Assembly: GCA_003342895.1 (NCBI GenBank)
Contig: PTFA01000111.1
Location: 222,199 to 286,198 of the forward strand
Source of the DNA: Casuarius casuarius
Taxonomy: Eukaryota > Chordata > Aves > Casuariiformes > Casuariidae
Length of the DNA stretch: 64,000 bases
Direction of reading: 5' to 3'
Shown here: positions 12,301 to 27,431 of the stretch, piece after piece
Numbering within the stretch: position 1 is the stretch's first letter
How the letters are laid out: each line of letters opens with the position of its first letter
The notes under the pieces: model-generated
What the model saw: the letters and a program-made list of their open reading frames with translations, nothing else
Database searches by the model: none
What the model was told of the DNA's origin: nothing
Translations under genes and position numbers: made by a program

Positions 12301-15300
12301 TATTTCATCCATATTTATTATTATCCAAACATTACCTCCCTTAATTAGCTCTTGTTGAATCTGATTAGATAAGCTAAATCTGAGTTTTCTTTGTTTTGAT
12401 AAACTACTCATTTTTCATCATTTATTTGGTTGATTGTACTGTTTGACCAGATCTATAATGCTCTGTCAGGTCAGTTCTGGTGATTTAACTGTTTTATTGT
12501 TACAGATACACAGACAAATCGACAGGCAAAAATTAACAAGCTTTATACAAGGTCTCTTTGTTTATTTCTTTAATAACTATGGCCTCAGTCCTGCAGAAAC
12601 CATACATATTAACATATAAGCCTGGTATTCTGAGCTTGATAATGGACTGGACAAAAATTAGTATTAATAGTCAGATGGTGCAGTACTTATTCGCTAACTG
12701 TGATGCAGTAATAAAATACAATAAAAACTTTCGTATCTGAGAAATCACACTAAGCCTTCTATGGTCAATTGACAAATACGGGAACTTTTGATGAACTTTC
12801 ACTGGACCTCTTCTAGACAGGTCCAGCACATTAACGTCCAACATCACACAAAGTGACATGAATCCCACCTTAATGGTGAAAACGATAAAACATTGCTCTA
12901 TTTCTTTTCTGAGCTCAATTACATCTTTCAAGATACTTCTAAGGTAAGAACTCCAGAACAGAATAAAACATAGAATACAGATTTTGATTGCTGTAATGCC
13001 ATTCAGAGAAGGAATTTACTCTGATTTGTTTCTCCAAGATATTCACCTTTAATGCATCCAAGGACTATCATTTCTCTTGGTTAGAACATTTCCTCTGTGT
13101 TTTGTGTTCCACCAATCTTCAATTAAGAACCTTAAACAAATTGATTTTACTGTATTCCAGTGCAAAATGAACTATTGTCTACAGTTCAGAAGCACCATAT
13201 AAATGATGCTAGGTGTCTACCTGAAAATTCTAAATTACACTATGGAAATGTCTATTTGATGTGATCCATCTGGCCGCATCTTCCCACTGATTTTAAATTG
13301 AATCTGGACATCTACCAGCATAGTTAGATATCTGCATCATGGATGTCTAAATCTGAGGCCCTCTCTTGATGTCTGGCCTTCCATTTATCTCCATTAACAT
13401 TTCAAAAGAGTAATCTTTAATTGGAGTTAGACATTTACTTGATATTGAAACCTTCTGCAAGACGGCAATGTTAACAAAATGCCTGGATCTATTTCAGAGT
13501 CACTTATCACCTCTGCCTTGGTTCCTGAGCTTGACAGAGCATTGAGGAGCTCAGGCTTCTGGGTACATCTCTTTGAAAGGTCTCATAATGGGAAGTTGGG
13601 AAGCTTAACAGCTTTCAGATCTCCAGTTTGTAGCTTCACATGCAGCACAGCCACAGCTGCTGTTTGGGTTCCTGGTTCGGAGACAGTCAATAGTTTCCTG
13701 GAATCAGGCAGGTAGTGGCAATTAAATTTTGCTAGAAGCTTTGAAATATTTTGACTTCATTCTCAATCAGAATCAAATTACATTACAAAGATTGAATTTT
13801 TCGTCCTTTTAAACACAGAATTGCTGTTCCTGTTAAATTTCTGTTTAAAATGAAAGTTGTTCATATGAGCTTACTTTAGTGAATGATCAAGTATGTTTGT
13901 ATAACTAATCTATGTTCTTCTTTTCTGCTTCTCCTCCAAAAAACATTTATACAGAATTTACCAGCAAATATTTTATTGTCTATTTCAAAATTATTGAGAA
14001 AGATATCAACCCAGTTGGTTTTCAATATGAACATGAGCAAAAAATATGTCTGTGCAGGATCATACTAAATGCTTTCAAAATGTAATAATTTCCAAATCAA
14101 TGCATGTGATCTACCATTAAAATAGATTTTTTAATACATTTATTCTAGGCTATATTGATTTTGTGTAATAATGTTCTTGTTATCAAAATTTTCAGGCTGG
14201 ACTCAGTGTGATGACTGACTTAGAGAATTAATTCTATTATGGCAATACCATTGTGTATGCCAGTCTCCACACTGTGGTGAGAGCTATGGAACTTAAGTTA
14301 TACACATTAAATTCAAGTTCGTCATTTAGTTATAACAGCAGCGTAGCGTATCAACGCTGTGCCTGTGTGTCCACCAATGGCACTTAAGCCATTAATTGCT
14401 CGTCCAGGAACTCCTCAGCTAGTTATCTCCATAGACGAGATGATGAACTGACTTGAAGCTAGGTGACTGACTGAACTCCAGGCCACCTTCACAAAAAAGT
14501 ATTTGACTAATTGGTGCAGGTGCCCTCCCAGTGGAAATTTCGGACTGTCTGGAAGACTCCTCTTAGGCAGCTCCTGCTGTGCCGAGATGGATCAGTATGC
14601 TTAAAGGTGTTGATTAATATTCTGGGTGAAGAACTGGGCCCTTATGAGTCCCCTAATAATATGCTGCAAATTGAGCAAATTGTGCATAGATAAAACATTG
14701 GTAAATGGTCAGAAGAAACAGTTCCTGCCTGCAGATGCAGAAATTGTCATGTAGGACTGTTTTTTTGTACTTTGCTAACATTATTAGGACATGTATGGTT
14801 GTGTAGTTTAAGATAATGAACAGTTATGGATCATGCATGATCTGGAGTAGTAGTACTGTGGTCCAGCTGGATTTTAAGGCTTGAGCAGAAGAGTGATAGG
14901 AAAAGTTTCACCCAATCCAGCTGAAGATGATGTTGCAAGGACCCTAGCAGCAGAAATTCCTGTCACCATCCAGACAATGACTGACCATCCTGTTCAAGAG
15001 ATCAGATTTTCCATATGAGTCTTACCCTATGCCAAGATCCCGATAAATGAGTTGTTTTAACAAACTCTGTCTGTGACTGTCTGTCCAACATCAATCTCAT
15101 CCAAAAAAGCAAAATCACATTTGCTTCTCCAGATTTATTTTAAATAATCTATGTATACATACATATTCATTAACATATATATGCATAAACATTAACAGTA
15201 CATCAACACTCCTTAATTACTTGCTCATTCCAGCCCTTAGCCTTTCCTGGCATTTGTCCAGGACTTTTGTTAGAGTAAGTGGCTCATAGTTATTCAGATC

Positions 15301-18300
15301 AGCCTATTCATCCTTCTTAAAAATACTAACATGAAACACATTTTTTCAAATTTGAACTCTCCAAGAATCTCCTGATTTGTAAAGTATCATCTTCTAATGG
15401 TTCAGGGAGCTCCTCTGATACTGCTTGACTACACAGAACAACACAGAAGTTGTACATTTATGCCACACTGTTTCTGTATTAAGTCTGGTTTCTGTTTAGC
15501 ATGAGGTCAAATGAAAGGTTTCTCTGGGGGTTTCATAAGCATTTTCAGGCATGAAATTGTATTTTTGTTCTGTGTTTTTACCATATTTAAAAGAGTGATG
15601 TCCTGGTTGATATCTGGGCTCTTTTGTGTACAAATAAGTTATGATAATAACGAAAATATTTTGGGAGAAGATTAAAAATGAACTAAAAATCCCTATATCT
15701 TGTTAGCTGAGTACAAATCTAAGCCTAGGAATGTTCCTAAAAGTAAAACACTCTTGCTAATAAAAACTAAAGAAATACTTCTTAAGTAATTACTCAGAAT
15801 AACAAAAAAATAAAAGGTTTTTATATTCGGGCTAAAATCAAAATGAAGCATATTTAAAGGATTTTTTTTTTAATGAAAGGGAGAGGGGAACTCAAAAGCA
15901 ATAAGAATACATCAAAACAAACTTTTGTGGCATTCAGTTATTATGAAAAACTATTCAGCCTTCTAAATTTGAATCTCATAATCCTGAAAGGCGATAAGAT
16001 GCTGCTTCTCTTGAGGCTGTAGGAGCAGAAATCTGAATGAGTATCATAGAAATTAATAAGCTTAAACCAGAGAATCAATGTAATTTTGATTCAGATTGGA
16101 AATCGCTCTGGAAACTGGGGAATACTTGTGCAGGTTTGGCATGTATATGTAGTTCCCTAAAAAGCTGTATATTACAAATGAGAAAAGTAGCAAGTAAACC
16201 AGAAACACTTCTGAATTCCTTTTCCCTGCATTGTGTACTCAAAACAATGAGAGCAGACCCTCTTTGCTGTTACTAGGTTCCATCTAAACCAGCAACATTC
16301 TCAAAATCCTGAGAGAATAGCACTGCATCTCACTATGAAGATCAACAGTCTTGGGCCATGCCGACTACAGAGGGCAGAAAGTTTAAAAGTTTGTAAGCTT
16401 TTCACCAAAATTGACATACTCTAATCAACTGCAACAATTCGGTGCTGAACAATTCTTAACCCCAGAGAAAACTGTCTCATCAATCTATAGATGTAGCAGT
16501 TTATAGTGAAAATGGGAATGGCATAACATTAACTCTATTGTCCAGAAACCGATTCCCACTTTTCACTCTTCTGCTGTAATGTAGATCATACTAATTAATC
16601 CCAAATCCATGTAGGACAATTCCCACATCATGGAAATTGTTCATGCATCTGTCCCTTTCTGTGTATGGACAAACTTGTTTAGCAGATTATCCTAGTTATT
16701 GAGTAGTAATTCACTATGTGGGTTTCAAATTTAGATCTCATTAAAATAGGATTTCTACCTGGAGAAAACTGACAGTCGCTATACTTGAATGTGTCTTTCT
16801 AAAAAGACTTTTACCTTACCCCTGTACAGAGACAGTGAATGATGATGCAGACGCAGACAGTAAGAAGGGTTAATAAGGGAATTTTAGGCAGATCTAGCTA
16901 ACATGACACTATGCGATAGAGATAATAATAAAAAAAATATTAATTGCAAATGGATAACTTACTAGAGGATCTTCCAATAAACATAGCTCTCCATAAACAG
17001 CCAACTCACAGATGAAGAAGGAGGAGGATGAATTAGAGGAAGAAGTGTATTCATTTCCTTGTAAAATGAATTATAGAGATCTAGGGTGTATATCAGAAGA
17101 AATGTGTGATGTGCATGACAGAATTCTAGAGAAGAATAAAATACAGATTTATCAGAATTAAATAATTGTTTCTCTCTCCAACACCTGGGATTGTTTTGTG
17201 TAGTATTTTATTGCTTTTCTGAAGGGAATAGTAAAATTTACTCTGTGTCAGTGTAGTCACTGCATGTATGTATACTGGGAATGGACTACAAAGGAGAATC
17301 TTTGTAGTCTTTGAGTTTCGCCACACCTCAAATTCTTTAGCTTTTCTCAAGATCAGGGAGGACCTAGCAATTCAATCATTCAATCCTGTAGAATATTATA
17401 TGCCCAAAGGCAGTTAGGTAAAATAGATTAACTTCATTATTTTCCCTATATTAATAAACAGTTTTTTTCTCCACCTGTCTCTCTGAAGAACCAAACTGAA
17501 ATTAGGATAGATTTATTTTAGACAACTAAGCAGGAAAATTACACTCAAAAAACTACAAAATTAAATGTTGCAAAATCACACAAACAGATAAAAAAATATA
17601 GTTTCTACGAAAACCATGCACATTTCCTACAAATATAAAGGCAAGCAATGTAACATTATATAGTGATAGTAATACTGAATATGCACATAATGGTTGTGTT
17701 TTGTTTGCTCTGTTAATCGCTCCTTTTGAATATTAGATTTTGAACATGCAAATTCCAAGTAACATCGCCCTAGCATAGAGCTTTTTATACAAAGACAATA
17801 CTGAATTTGTTTGAATGCTTGCCTCTCACATCAGAGAGAAGAAAGCCTTTGTAGTCCGTTCTTCATACTTATAAAGAAGATTAGGTGTTTCTGTAATGCA
17901 TTGCATTAACACATCCTTGGAGAAAAAAGATCATAGTGATTTGAATATTAAAAGAATCTTATTTAAAAGAATGGTATGTTAAGTATTAACAAACAAGTTA
18001 GAGCAGATGATAGGTAATAACCATAATGACCCAGCAGTTCTATATTGTACGCCCTTTGCTTTTCAGATAAGTTTAGCAAAATAAATGCAACCCGGTGATT
18101 CTTCAAAATCTGAGAAAGTCTGGGACCACAAAGTATGTAAGATATATAAACCTACAGATATGAAGAAAATTCTGGCATTGTCTATTATTCCAGTGATTCA
18201 TTTCCATTCTTAAAAACGAGAAGTCATTTGCACAAATACTGAGGAACTGTATCAAGCCACTGTCTGACTTCTTTAAAATTTCATTTTGCCATATATATCT

Positions 18301-21300
18301 TCTGAGCATTTTTTGGCTGGATTGGTCTAGTGGTAAAGAGGACTTAAACAGCAGCTAAGACAAAAAGTAGGTCACTTTTAATGATTAAACGGATTAGGCC
18401 TCACTCACCTCATATCAGAAAGAAAAAAGAGGTTTTGTCATTAGGGAAAACCACGGCCTCTTTATTTATTCATGGAGAGCTGTGTAATATGATTGTCAGA
18501 ATGTGGCCAGACCGCATGGATACCGCTGTCTGTCTACCAGAAGCAGATCTGCCTTTGGGGGCACCCATGACAGAGTATAGCTCAAAAAATTTAATATTAA
18601 AAAAAAAAATCAGCTTCAATAAAATTAGTTACCTTCAGGTTAATTGCACAGACAGCAGTTAATTTAACAGCATTTTATTTCTGATCCTGAACAGTCTCCA
18701 TACAGTGGCTCTCATCAGTGCCACATATCTGAATTTCAAGAAGGACGCTTACAACACAGTGAACCATCTGGTAAATCCTGAAATATACTGCAAGGCATTT
18801 TCAAGAACAATTCAGATGATGTTTTCTGAGTGTATTGCTGTAGCAACTCAGATTTTGACATAATAATAGTAGTGAATGGAGGAAAGAAGTGGGTTTCAGA
18901 GTTTTTATCACTTCGGTTCCTGCTAGCAGAAAATTTAAACATGCTTTTAAAATCTTCTCTTTATTCTGCCTGGTTTTGTTCAGGTTAAAAAAAATTGAAT
19001 TTTTACATTAAAGGAATGTTGCTTTTCCATTCACTGTCCTTGTTTTTCTTAAAAATGCAGAGACTGGAGGTGTTTCTATTTTGAGTAAAGCAGATAATTT
19101 TTAAAAATATCATGATAAAAGCTGCACAAGAGACAGCTATTGGTAATTAAACTTGTATACAGTGGAGATTATTTTTATAGGCAGCCCAAGCTTGAATAGG
19201 AGTGTAAGTGTAAGTGCACATGTAACAATAAAGCTCTCCATCTTCACAAGGTAAGCAGCAGACATATTGACATTTGTGTTTAAAGGGAATATTTGTGTGA
19301 ATAATTATTTTCCTACATTCTGTTTTGGTCACACATTCCCCAAGCTGAATTGTTGATTACAGCAAGTACAGCAAAGACTGCAGTGTTGCAGCTGCAATAA
19401 TCTGTACATAAGAGCAAGAAAACTGAAAACCAAGACTTCCAAAGATGTATAACAATTCTTTCCCCTTTCTTAACTTCATCTTCAACCCAGTCATTTTCAT
19501 GTGATCTCTCCAAAGAGGCCACATAACTAATATCCTATAATCCATTCAGTAACTCTAGTATGTCTAGGAGGCTCAAATTCTACACAAGAGCCAAGACCTT
19601 TCACATTCAGCAAAAAGCTCCTAAAAGCTGGATATGCATAGTTCTGGAAATAAGAATTCTCTAGATTTAATGTAGGTATCTCAAGGTCCTTGAACATTAA
19701 GTAGGGAGAAGTTTGTGCCTCAGAATGGAATTAACAATGATCTAAACAAGGAAGCCTAAACCTGCTAGCACAAAATGTGAAAAGTCAGAGGCAATATAAA
19801 TTAGGTGCCTCCTTCAGAACATGCTTACATCTTGAAGTATAAAGCTAAAGGCTAAGGAAATATTGGGTGGGTTGTGTTGTTTCCTACTTATTCATAATAT
19901 CTTCAAAGTTATAAAGTTTATCGAGGAAGCAGAAGATCTCGTATACCATCAGAGAGAGTCTTCTTGTAGCTTCTACTTCTTGAATGTTACACAAATAGTC
20001 TTTTTTAAAGAAAAGTAATTTCCTGGTTTCAACTAAGAGTCAGTTAGAACTGGCAGGCTGTCAGAGACTTTGTGTACACAGCTAAATATAAGTGGGTCAA
20101 AAAGCAAGCTCAAAGGCTTGGTGCTTTACTGTCTCAGCTGTGGAAGTCTTGGCCCTGTTTTGGAGCATTCCATTTGGCTCCTTCCAAGATCATGCACTAA
20201 CACATTTCTAGCTCAATCCAGGAACTACTCAAACGGGACAAAACTGTGCAAGGTTTGGCTCCCTCTGCATTATGCAGTTCTTCAAATCTATCCCAGAAAT
20301 CTTCACATTTGCAGCCATCCCACCATGATCTCCTTCCATGCTCACAAGTACACTCCGCTTCATGTTACAAAATAATTTCTCTGGCGTGCTGCATCATAAC
20401 TCTCATATTCTCATATTACATTTGGAACTGAAAAACACAAAACAATCATTTGGTCTTCATGCCACATACACATCATATGGAGTCCAGAGTGGGGTAGTGT
20501 GGATATGGCCAGTCTGTTTTAGATGATGCTAGCTAGTCAGCATTGTGGACATGAACTTAACATGATCCATGATCCATGTCACTTAATCTCTTTTATTTAG
20601 CGGTATAGATATAGTGAAAGATCTGCTTCCTTTGTATTTTTGTTTATTAATGTTTCCTGTTTTACTCTGATAAAAATTCAACAGTGTTACAGTTTACTAA
20701 TTTAGAATTCTTCTTAATCATCCATTAAGAACACCACATGGTACTAGCAACAGAGCAGCTAAGTGATCAGCAGAAGCATCTGTCTAAACACAGAAGAATA
20801 GAAAGAAAGTGAACATTGTGGAGCAGCAGTGAACAGCAGCTATAGTGAGGGTGGAACTATAAGGAATGCAGTATATGACGGAAGAAATTTAAATTAGACC
20901 TTGAAATTTCGGATGGTTTGTGGAATCCCTAAATCAGTATAAAAATATAGCGGGAATCTGAAGCACAAACTGGAAAAGACTGTTGTACAGTCTAGATTTA
21001 AACTTGGTAAATGCTGTAAGAATTTCCCAGATACAGAACAGAATGAGGCAAATTTCTAAGTGCTGGAAGAAACACAAGATGATGTTACAACAGACTATTT
21101 TAAACCAGAGATATCGGTCACAGCAGCAGAAGCACCTAAAAAACCAAATGTCTACAAGAAGTCTTCAGAAAGCAATCAGACTATGAAAGGAACGATATAG
21201 GTGACTGAATAAGCTGGGCACTGACCTAAACATTTTCCAGCTATTCAGCAAAATTGTTATAGTTGAACAGAAAATCAAACAAAACATTGTAGACCAATAC

Positions 21301-23300
21301 TGCAATTATCTGAAAAGAAACAAAATACTCCCATGCCACAACATTTTCATGAATTGTTCATGGAAACCATTCAATAAACAACTATAACAGCATCTTGAGA
21401 ACAAGAGAAACCCTTAGTAAGTCAACCATTGCTGACTATATGAAGATATTACTATAGTCCTACAGGAAACTTTGAGATGAATCAGCCTTTTCGCAGTTAT
21501 ATTAGTTAACTATCATATTTAACCCCAGTCAAAAGCCAGTAATGAGCTATATGTTTTTATCCCATTTGGATGTTTGTATAAAGCTTGCAAGAATTTTCAG
21601 ATTGAAATAAAATGAAAAGTTCAGTATGTGGAGACAGTTCATGATGAAATGTGCTCATTGAGTTACCACCAAGGGCAAAGAAAAGGAAGAATTTACCATT
21701 GCTGAGTAAAGGAGTTGTTAATTGATGAGTCAAGCACATGAGAAGACACCTAGTCTGAATAAGTGGTTTATGTATCTCCTGAGAGGTGATCCAATCCTTA
21801 AATTAGTAAGAAAAATGTTCAAGCCTACCTTTGAATAAGGAACAAATAATAAAAACAAGAAGTATTATTAAGAAAGATTAAGTCTACCTAGACTTCCTGG
21901 AAAGTTCGGTGAGTGCAATAGCTATGAAAACTAGCATACTCCATCAAGAAAGGACTCTTTCTGACGAACGCAACCTGAGACATAAAGTATCCTGGGGTGA
22001 AATTCTCGCCTGGGTGCCTGTCATGAAAACATTCCCAGCAAACTAGCTGATTTCAGGGAGAGAGGTCTTTCAAATTAAATTTGAGGTAAAAACACCAAGA
22101 CCATTTTTTTCTTTTATTTTTTTTATTCACCTTTGTCTTTTATTAGTGTTTAGAACTGTGTTTCTCATTTTAGATATAGCAAATACATAAAGAGGCAATG
22201 ATTTGACTTTGAAACAAGCAAAAGACTTCGCTTTTGTCAATTAGGTAAAAAGCAATACAATCTTTTCATGTGCTAATTTCTTACACTGAAATAAATTTAT
22301 GCTAGAAAATGAGCAAGTTATGAGATGGTTTACTCTGTTTGGCCTGTTTTAACACAAAAGACTTTGGCAAAGGACACTTGAGTAAGGGATTTGATATTTG
22401 TCAGGTCACTTGAACCATAATGATGCTAGAAATGTAAAAGTGATGTGAATAGAAATAAGTTACTATTTAGCACAAAGTAGCACAAATCTTTTGTGGGACT
22501 TCTAAAATAAATTATATACTACAGTTGATTCAGCCCATAACTTAGCATTTATGGAGAATGGCTCTTCAGAATTTGTTCTAAGATCTTACCCTTAACAAAT
22601 ACTGATCGTCTTTTTCTGCCAAATGAAAGTAATTGTAAATACAAAAGGGAAAGAGTTAATAAGCTTCTATTAAGATGTGGCTCTGCAAGATGCTTTCTCT
22701 GGTTCCAAAATTGCCTACTTCTTAATTTGGTTTGACTGCTAAGAGTCAGTTTTAGGAAAAGTGATAGTTATAAACCTGTCTCACTGAGTGATATATAAGT
22801 TCATGGAATATTCAAAGACAATCTTGATAAGGTAGGTATTCATGCACAGATCATACAAGCGATGATTTTTCCTATAGATTCAAATAAAGATGAACAAATA
22901 TTGGAAAAAAAATCTGTAACTGTTTTAGAGAAAAATCGGTTCTTCTAAGGATGAATATATGTAGGTTTCAATACACATGAGGTTTTATTAAAGGTCAAGT
23001 TACTGTAGAAGAACCATATGTATGAAGATAAAAAGGAAAACCACCCTGAAAGTAGGACTAAATAAAAATATAAAAATATGCCAATAGTGCCAAGTTTTCA
23101 GGAAGTAAAAAATATCATAAGGTGTTATTTTTTGGCTCTGCTTAAAATGAAAAATAAAACAAACATCATCATTCTATGTTGTAGGATTAAGAAGATATAG
23201 TTTAAATTTAGCATAAATTTCTTTATATATGTAAGGAAAAGATGCCTATTTTGCTCTAGGTTACTCATCCCACTAAACAATACAACCTTTAAACATGCAA
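12301..23300. other. AT-rich unassigned DNA with one possible minus-strand microexon
   Basis: No gene or repeat family recognised. A 42-bp stretch at 16963-17004 has good minus-strand splice signals (see findings). At 18315-18330 a sequence resembling a tRNA A box occurs without a matching B box. A short A run lies at 18600-18609. Confidence 0.5.
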
Positions 23301-23823
23301 ACTCACATGTAAAATCTGTTTCAGATAAATATTTACTTACCTCTCTTGTTTCATATGACATTTTGATATAAACCAATTCCTGATGAAGAAAAAAAACCTT
23401 TTTGGAAGACTGGAAGTTTCACTTTTTTACGGTCTCAGAATAAGAAAATATTCACAACCTCAGAGTGTTACAATAGGGAAAACCCTATCCTATTCACACC
23501 TAACTGGCAAGCTAAAAATACATACAAAGTATTACCATTATTTTAGTAACACTAAAAATGTCCAGAAAATTTTCCATATATAAAGATTTTTAATTGAAAA
23601 AGACAACTAATATGTCTATAACTAAGGTGTAATTAAATATATCTTGGTTACATGCAAATAAATTAAAGAGTATGCATTCTGAGTTGCATTCAGAGAATCT
23701 CCTAATACTGAATTAGAGGTACCCTTCTTGTCAAAGATGCTGTATGATAAAGCACATCTTCATAACAGGAAAGGACAAGAACAATTTCAAAGATGTGTGT
23801 TTTCATTACCTGTCTTTATGACT

Positions 23824-23847
23824 GCAGTATTTCCAGTGGAATACTGC
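23824..23847. repeat. Near-palindrome, 11-bp arms
   Basis: GCAGTATTTCCA, G, TGGAATACTGC: arms of 12 and 11 bases that pair with one bulged T and a one-base centre. Confidence 0.85.
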
Positions 23848-26800
23848 CAGGCCTTTTATTTATTTAAAAATAAAATAAACAAAACCAAATATGAAAGATA
23901 AATTCTGCCATATTTTTTTCTTGTTTTCTAGAACTTTAGAAGCAAAATATTCTAAAATCTGTATCTCTGGATAATAGAATTAGACTTCTATCTGAATATT
24001 GAACAAATCAGAGATTACTTTTTAAAAAAAGATTTTTTTTTTTGAAAGTTTTTTCAGGTTTCTATTTTTACATGCTTTAAATGACAATTTCTCTTTCCAT
24101 CTGAAATTTCCATTTGTATTTCTGTATCTATTCCCTTTAGATTCTTTTATAGCATTTATAACTAACAGACTGACTTTCCTTGAAGCACCCCAAACGGAGT
24201 AAAATGTTGCCAAGTATGTCATTGTTCTCATAGTTTTCATATTAATTTCTTCTTTAGGCTATACAAGAAACATGTGGAAGCCAGCTCTCCATCACCATTG
24301 TGTCTGTTCCCATGACAGTTAAGTTTGAATCTGGATTTGAGCATGACTGGCACAGAGTGGGCTCTCTGTCTTCTCAGTATTGAGAAATAGAAGGCAGAAA
24401 CTTCATACTCTTTCAGATAAAATATACCATATATTTGCCTGGGCTTTGAGAAGAGGATTTAAGATCTCAAGAAAAGGTCGAAGATTAGGGTCCTATCACT
24501 AAGAGTAGATTTGTCTATTTTTCTGACTTCTGCTTTTTCCAGTCTTCCCAATCCATTGCTGCCTTATTGTTGAATCTTGATGACATAAAAGAGCAAAGAA
24601 ATAGTAGCAAATAAATACTTTCTTAAGGGAGATCTTATAGCATGGAAACTGTATGCTTTTTAAATATCGACTGTTAAACTTTCAGATATTGTAACACATA
24701 ATCCAGCATTACCTAAATTGTTTAAGAACAGCCTCAAAGATAAACTTTGAAAATTATCCTAATGACCATCTTTTCCTCAACTCTGATTTGAACTTCAGCA
24801 GTTTCCTAGTTATCACAAGCATCAAATTCTGTATCTTTATTTCTTTCACCATATGCAGAGTACTGCTGTTCTGCACATTACTAGTGCAGAACATTACTAG
24901 GATGTATCACATTAATAGTGTTTCTAATAGTGTAACTATTGGGTGCCAGGGTTTCTGTAATTTTCTGATCCTCTTTAAACTAATATTGCATTAAGTCAAA
25001 GATGTGGAGGATCACAGACTGAAATTCTTTTATATAGCACATTTCAGAAGTAGGTAGTGATTACAGATTAAGAGTCAGATGCTTATGGACCTCTTTGTGC
25101 TATGTTAGAGGAGCCATAAAAATCTCAGCTGGAGTCAGGAAGGATTTCCCTGATGCAGTTGTGGGATTGCTTACTGAGGATCCAGCTACAAGTTTCAGGT
25201 CATGTGCCTGAATCAGAGAGGTATATTGAGTGCATGTATAGCTAGAAAACTAATGCTTTAATGCGCAGAGCGCCCTGAGAACAGTGGCATAGCTAAAGGT
25301 GTATCTTTACTGTCAGATGCAGATGATCATATAGCTGTTCTGCCTTCACTTTGGACTGGGCGGCTTTGGTCTGGAAACCAGAATCAGCCTTGTCTACCCA
25401 GATCATATTGCCTCCGACAAAAAGGTGTATATTGATACTTGTCCTTTTCAGAGCCATAGGAAGTGGGGATGCAAAGAAAAGGTAAAAAAAGTGCTGGCTT
25501 TCATAAACCTCCATTCCCTATGGGTTGGAGTAAACACTGTGAGAACGCTGGCTGTGCTCCTGAGTAATAATCAGTCTGAGGGGTTTTCTGCCTCTCTAAA
25601 TCACCGGATTGGCCCTCTAGCCCTTTTTCTTGTCTAGGATTTTAAAGCAGGCTCCCAAGTAGACTAAACTGAACATCACTCCTAATGCTTTCCAGAGAAT
25701 GCAACAAAGAATGGAGCAGAACAAACGAATCTGCCAAGTCCTGGCCCCTCGCAGCCATTGAGGTTGAAAGAATGCTTTAAGCTTAAACTTTGGGCGCACA
25801 AAGTCTCCTTTTTTCCTTCTGAACTCCCCATCACCATGGATTTCACAGGGTGCTTCATTAGGTCACAGTGCTGTTCAGAGTGAAAAATGTTGCTTAGAAT
25901 ACATTAACAAATGTTTTTTCCTTTTTTCTTTCATGAGTGGTACCTAACCCAAGGGCTCCATTATCAAGTTTCCCCTGGCTGTGTGGAAATAATTAATTTC
26001 ACTTCAGTGGCTTTTGTTTAGAAAAATGTTCAGTTTAGGATATTTCGGTTTCAAGGCTGGGTTTCCTGGGTTTGATTATTGTGCAAAAAAATGGATCTTC
26101 TGTGTTTTAAATGGAAATCATAGAAATAAAACTTTCTGTCCATTAATTCCAAGTTGCTGTGCTGGCATCAATTGTGTATTGATTTACTGATGAAATTTCA
26201 GTTTCCTGTAGTTTTATTTTATTCTCAGGTGCCCCTGAGATTTGTCTATGGTTTAGTAGACAAAAACATGCTCTTATGCTATGTGTGTGTCTGCTTAGTC
26301 CTCTGCTAAATATTTAGTGTGAGATAAGAGGAGCAGGAGGAGGAGGGGCACAGAGAAAACATCTGGAACTAGTATTCCAATGGTTTACTAGAGAAGAAAA
26401 GATTAAAGCACTATTTAGAGGGAAATTTCACAGCAGATTTTTATAGAACTCTGTATTGAGTCCTGAGTCCATATTTTCTATTTTTGCATATGGAAGTGCT
26501 TCAGAAATAATGATAATAAGTTATCCTCATGGTATTCCTCTAATATAGAACTTCTGTACGTGTGAAAACTAATACACTCATTTCAATGTGCATATTTTCA
26601 AACATATATCTAGTCTCATCCTGACCAAATCTGAATTTTGGAGAATAACAGGTATCTGCATCCTAGAAAGTGATTTTTTCTAGTTGGTCTGTAACCCTTC
26701 TTAACTTGCTCAGGCCTGAAACTACTTCACCTGCCTTGGATATCTGCATTATAAACATCTACAGCTGAGCTAGTCATCCTCGGCTCTTTTTTAGTCGAAG

Positions 26801-27431
26801 GAGATGAGCAGGTCCTTTTGTGTTATAACACATGATGTCATGAATCATAATCTAAAAATGTCTTAAGCGTAAGTTTTACAGCACATGCTAGAGGCCTTAT
26901 CAGAAGAGGACTGCAGAGGACCATCGAAGAAAGTATTCTATTACTGAGCAGGCAATCCACAAGCTCTTCCCAAGGTGTCCTCTTTCTTGTGACTGGGCCA
27001 TGAAGTACACTCTCAAAAAGGCTAGTTTTTCCTTTTGTCGTTTGTGTCTTCTGCAATCTCACTTTACCTGGGAGAAGGAAAAGTAATCATTTCATGACTG
27101 AAAAGAAACAGAAAGTCAAGCGTATAATGTGAACAGATTCACTAGGCGACTACATAAATACTTATCAGAAAAAAACCTGATCATATCGATATTAGCAAAA
27201 ATGTGGAACAACAGTCTGCAAAAACAGCTGGTGAAACAGGAAGGGAAGGAAGGACAAGCTTTACTTGATAAGGTATTCACTATTAAATAAAGGAAATAAA
27301 AGAAATATAGGAGAAACAAATCAAAAGTAGAACTTATGGCCAGTCCCTGCAAACATGGAAACACTGACAGATCTAAAACTGGAAGGCTTATTACCTTCTG
27401 TGGTGTATATGATCTGCGCAGGCACAGTAGC

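Noticed and set aside
18315..18345. tRNA-like A box (TGGTCTAGTGGT) suggesting a tRNA gene or SINE
   Set aside because: No B box (GGTTCGA-type) at the right distance and no cloverleaf pairing.
26838..27062. Minus-strand 74-codon frame behind a good acceptor (TTTTCCTTCTCCCAG) as a last exon
   Set aside because: No donor, no polyadenylation signal close downstream, no family resemblance.
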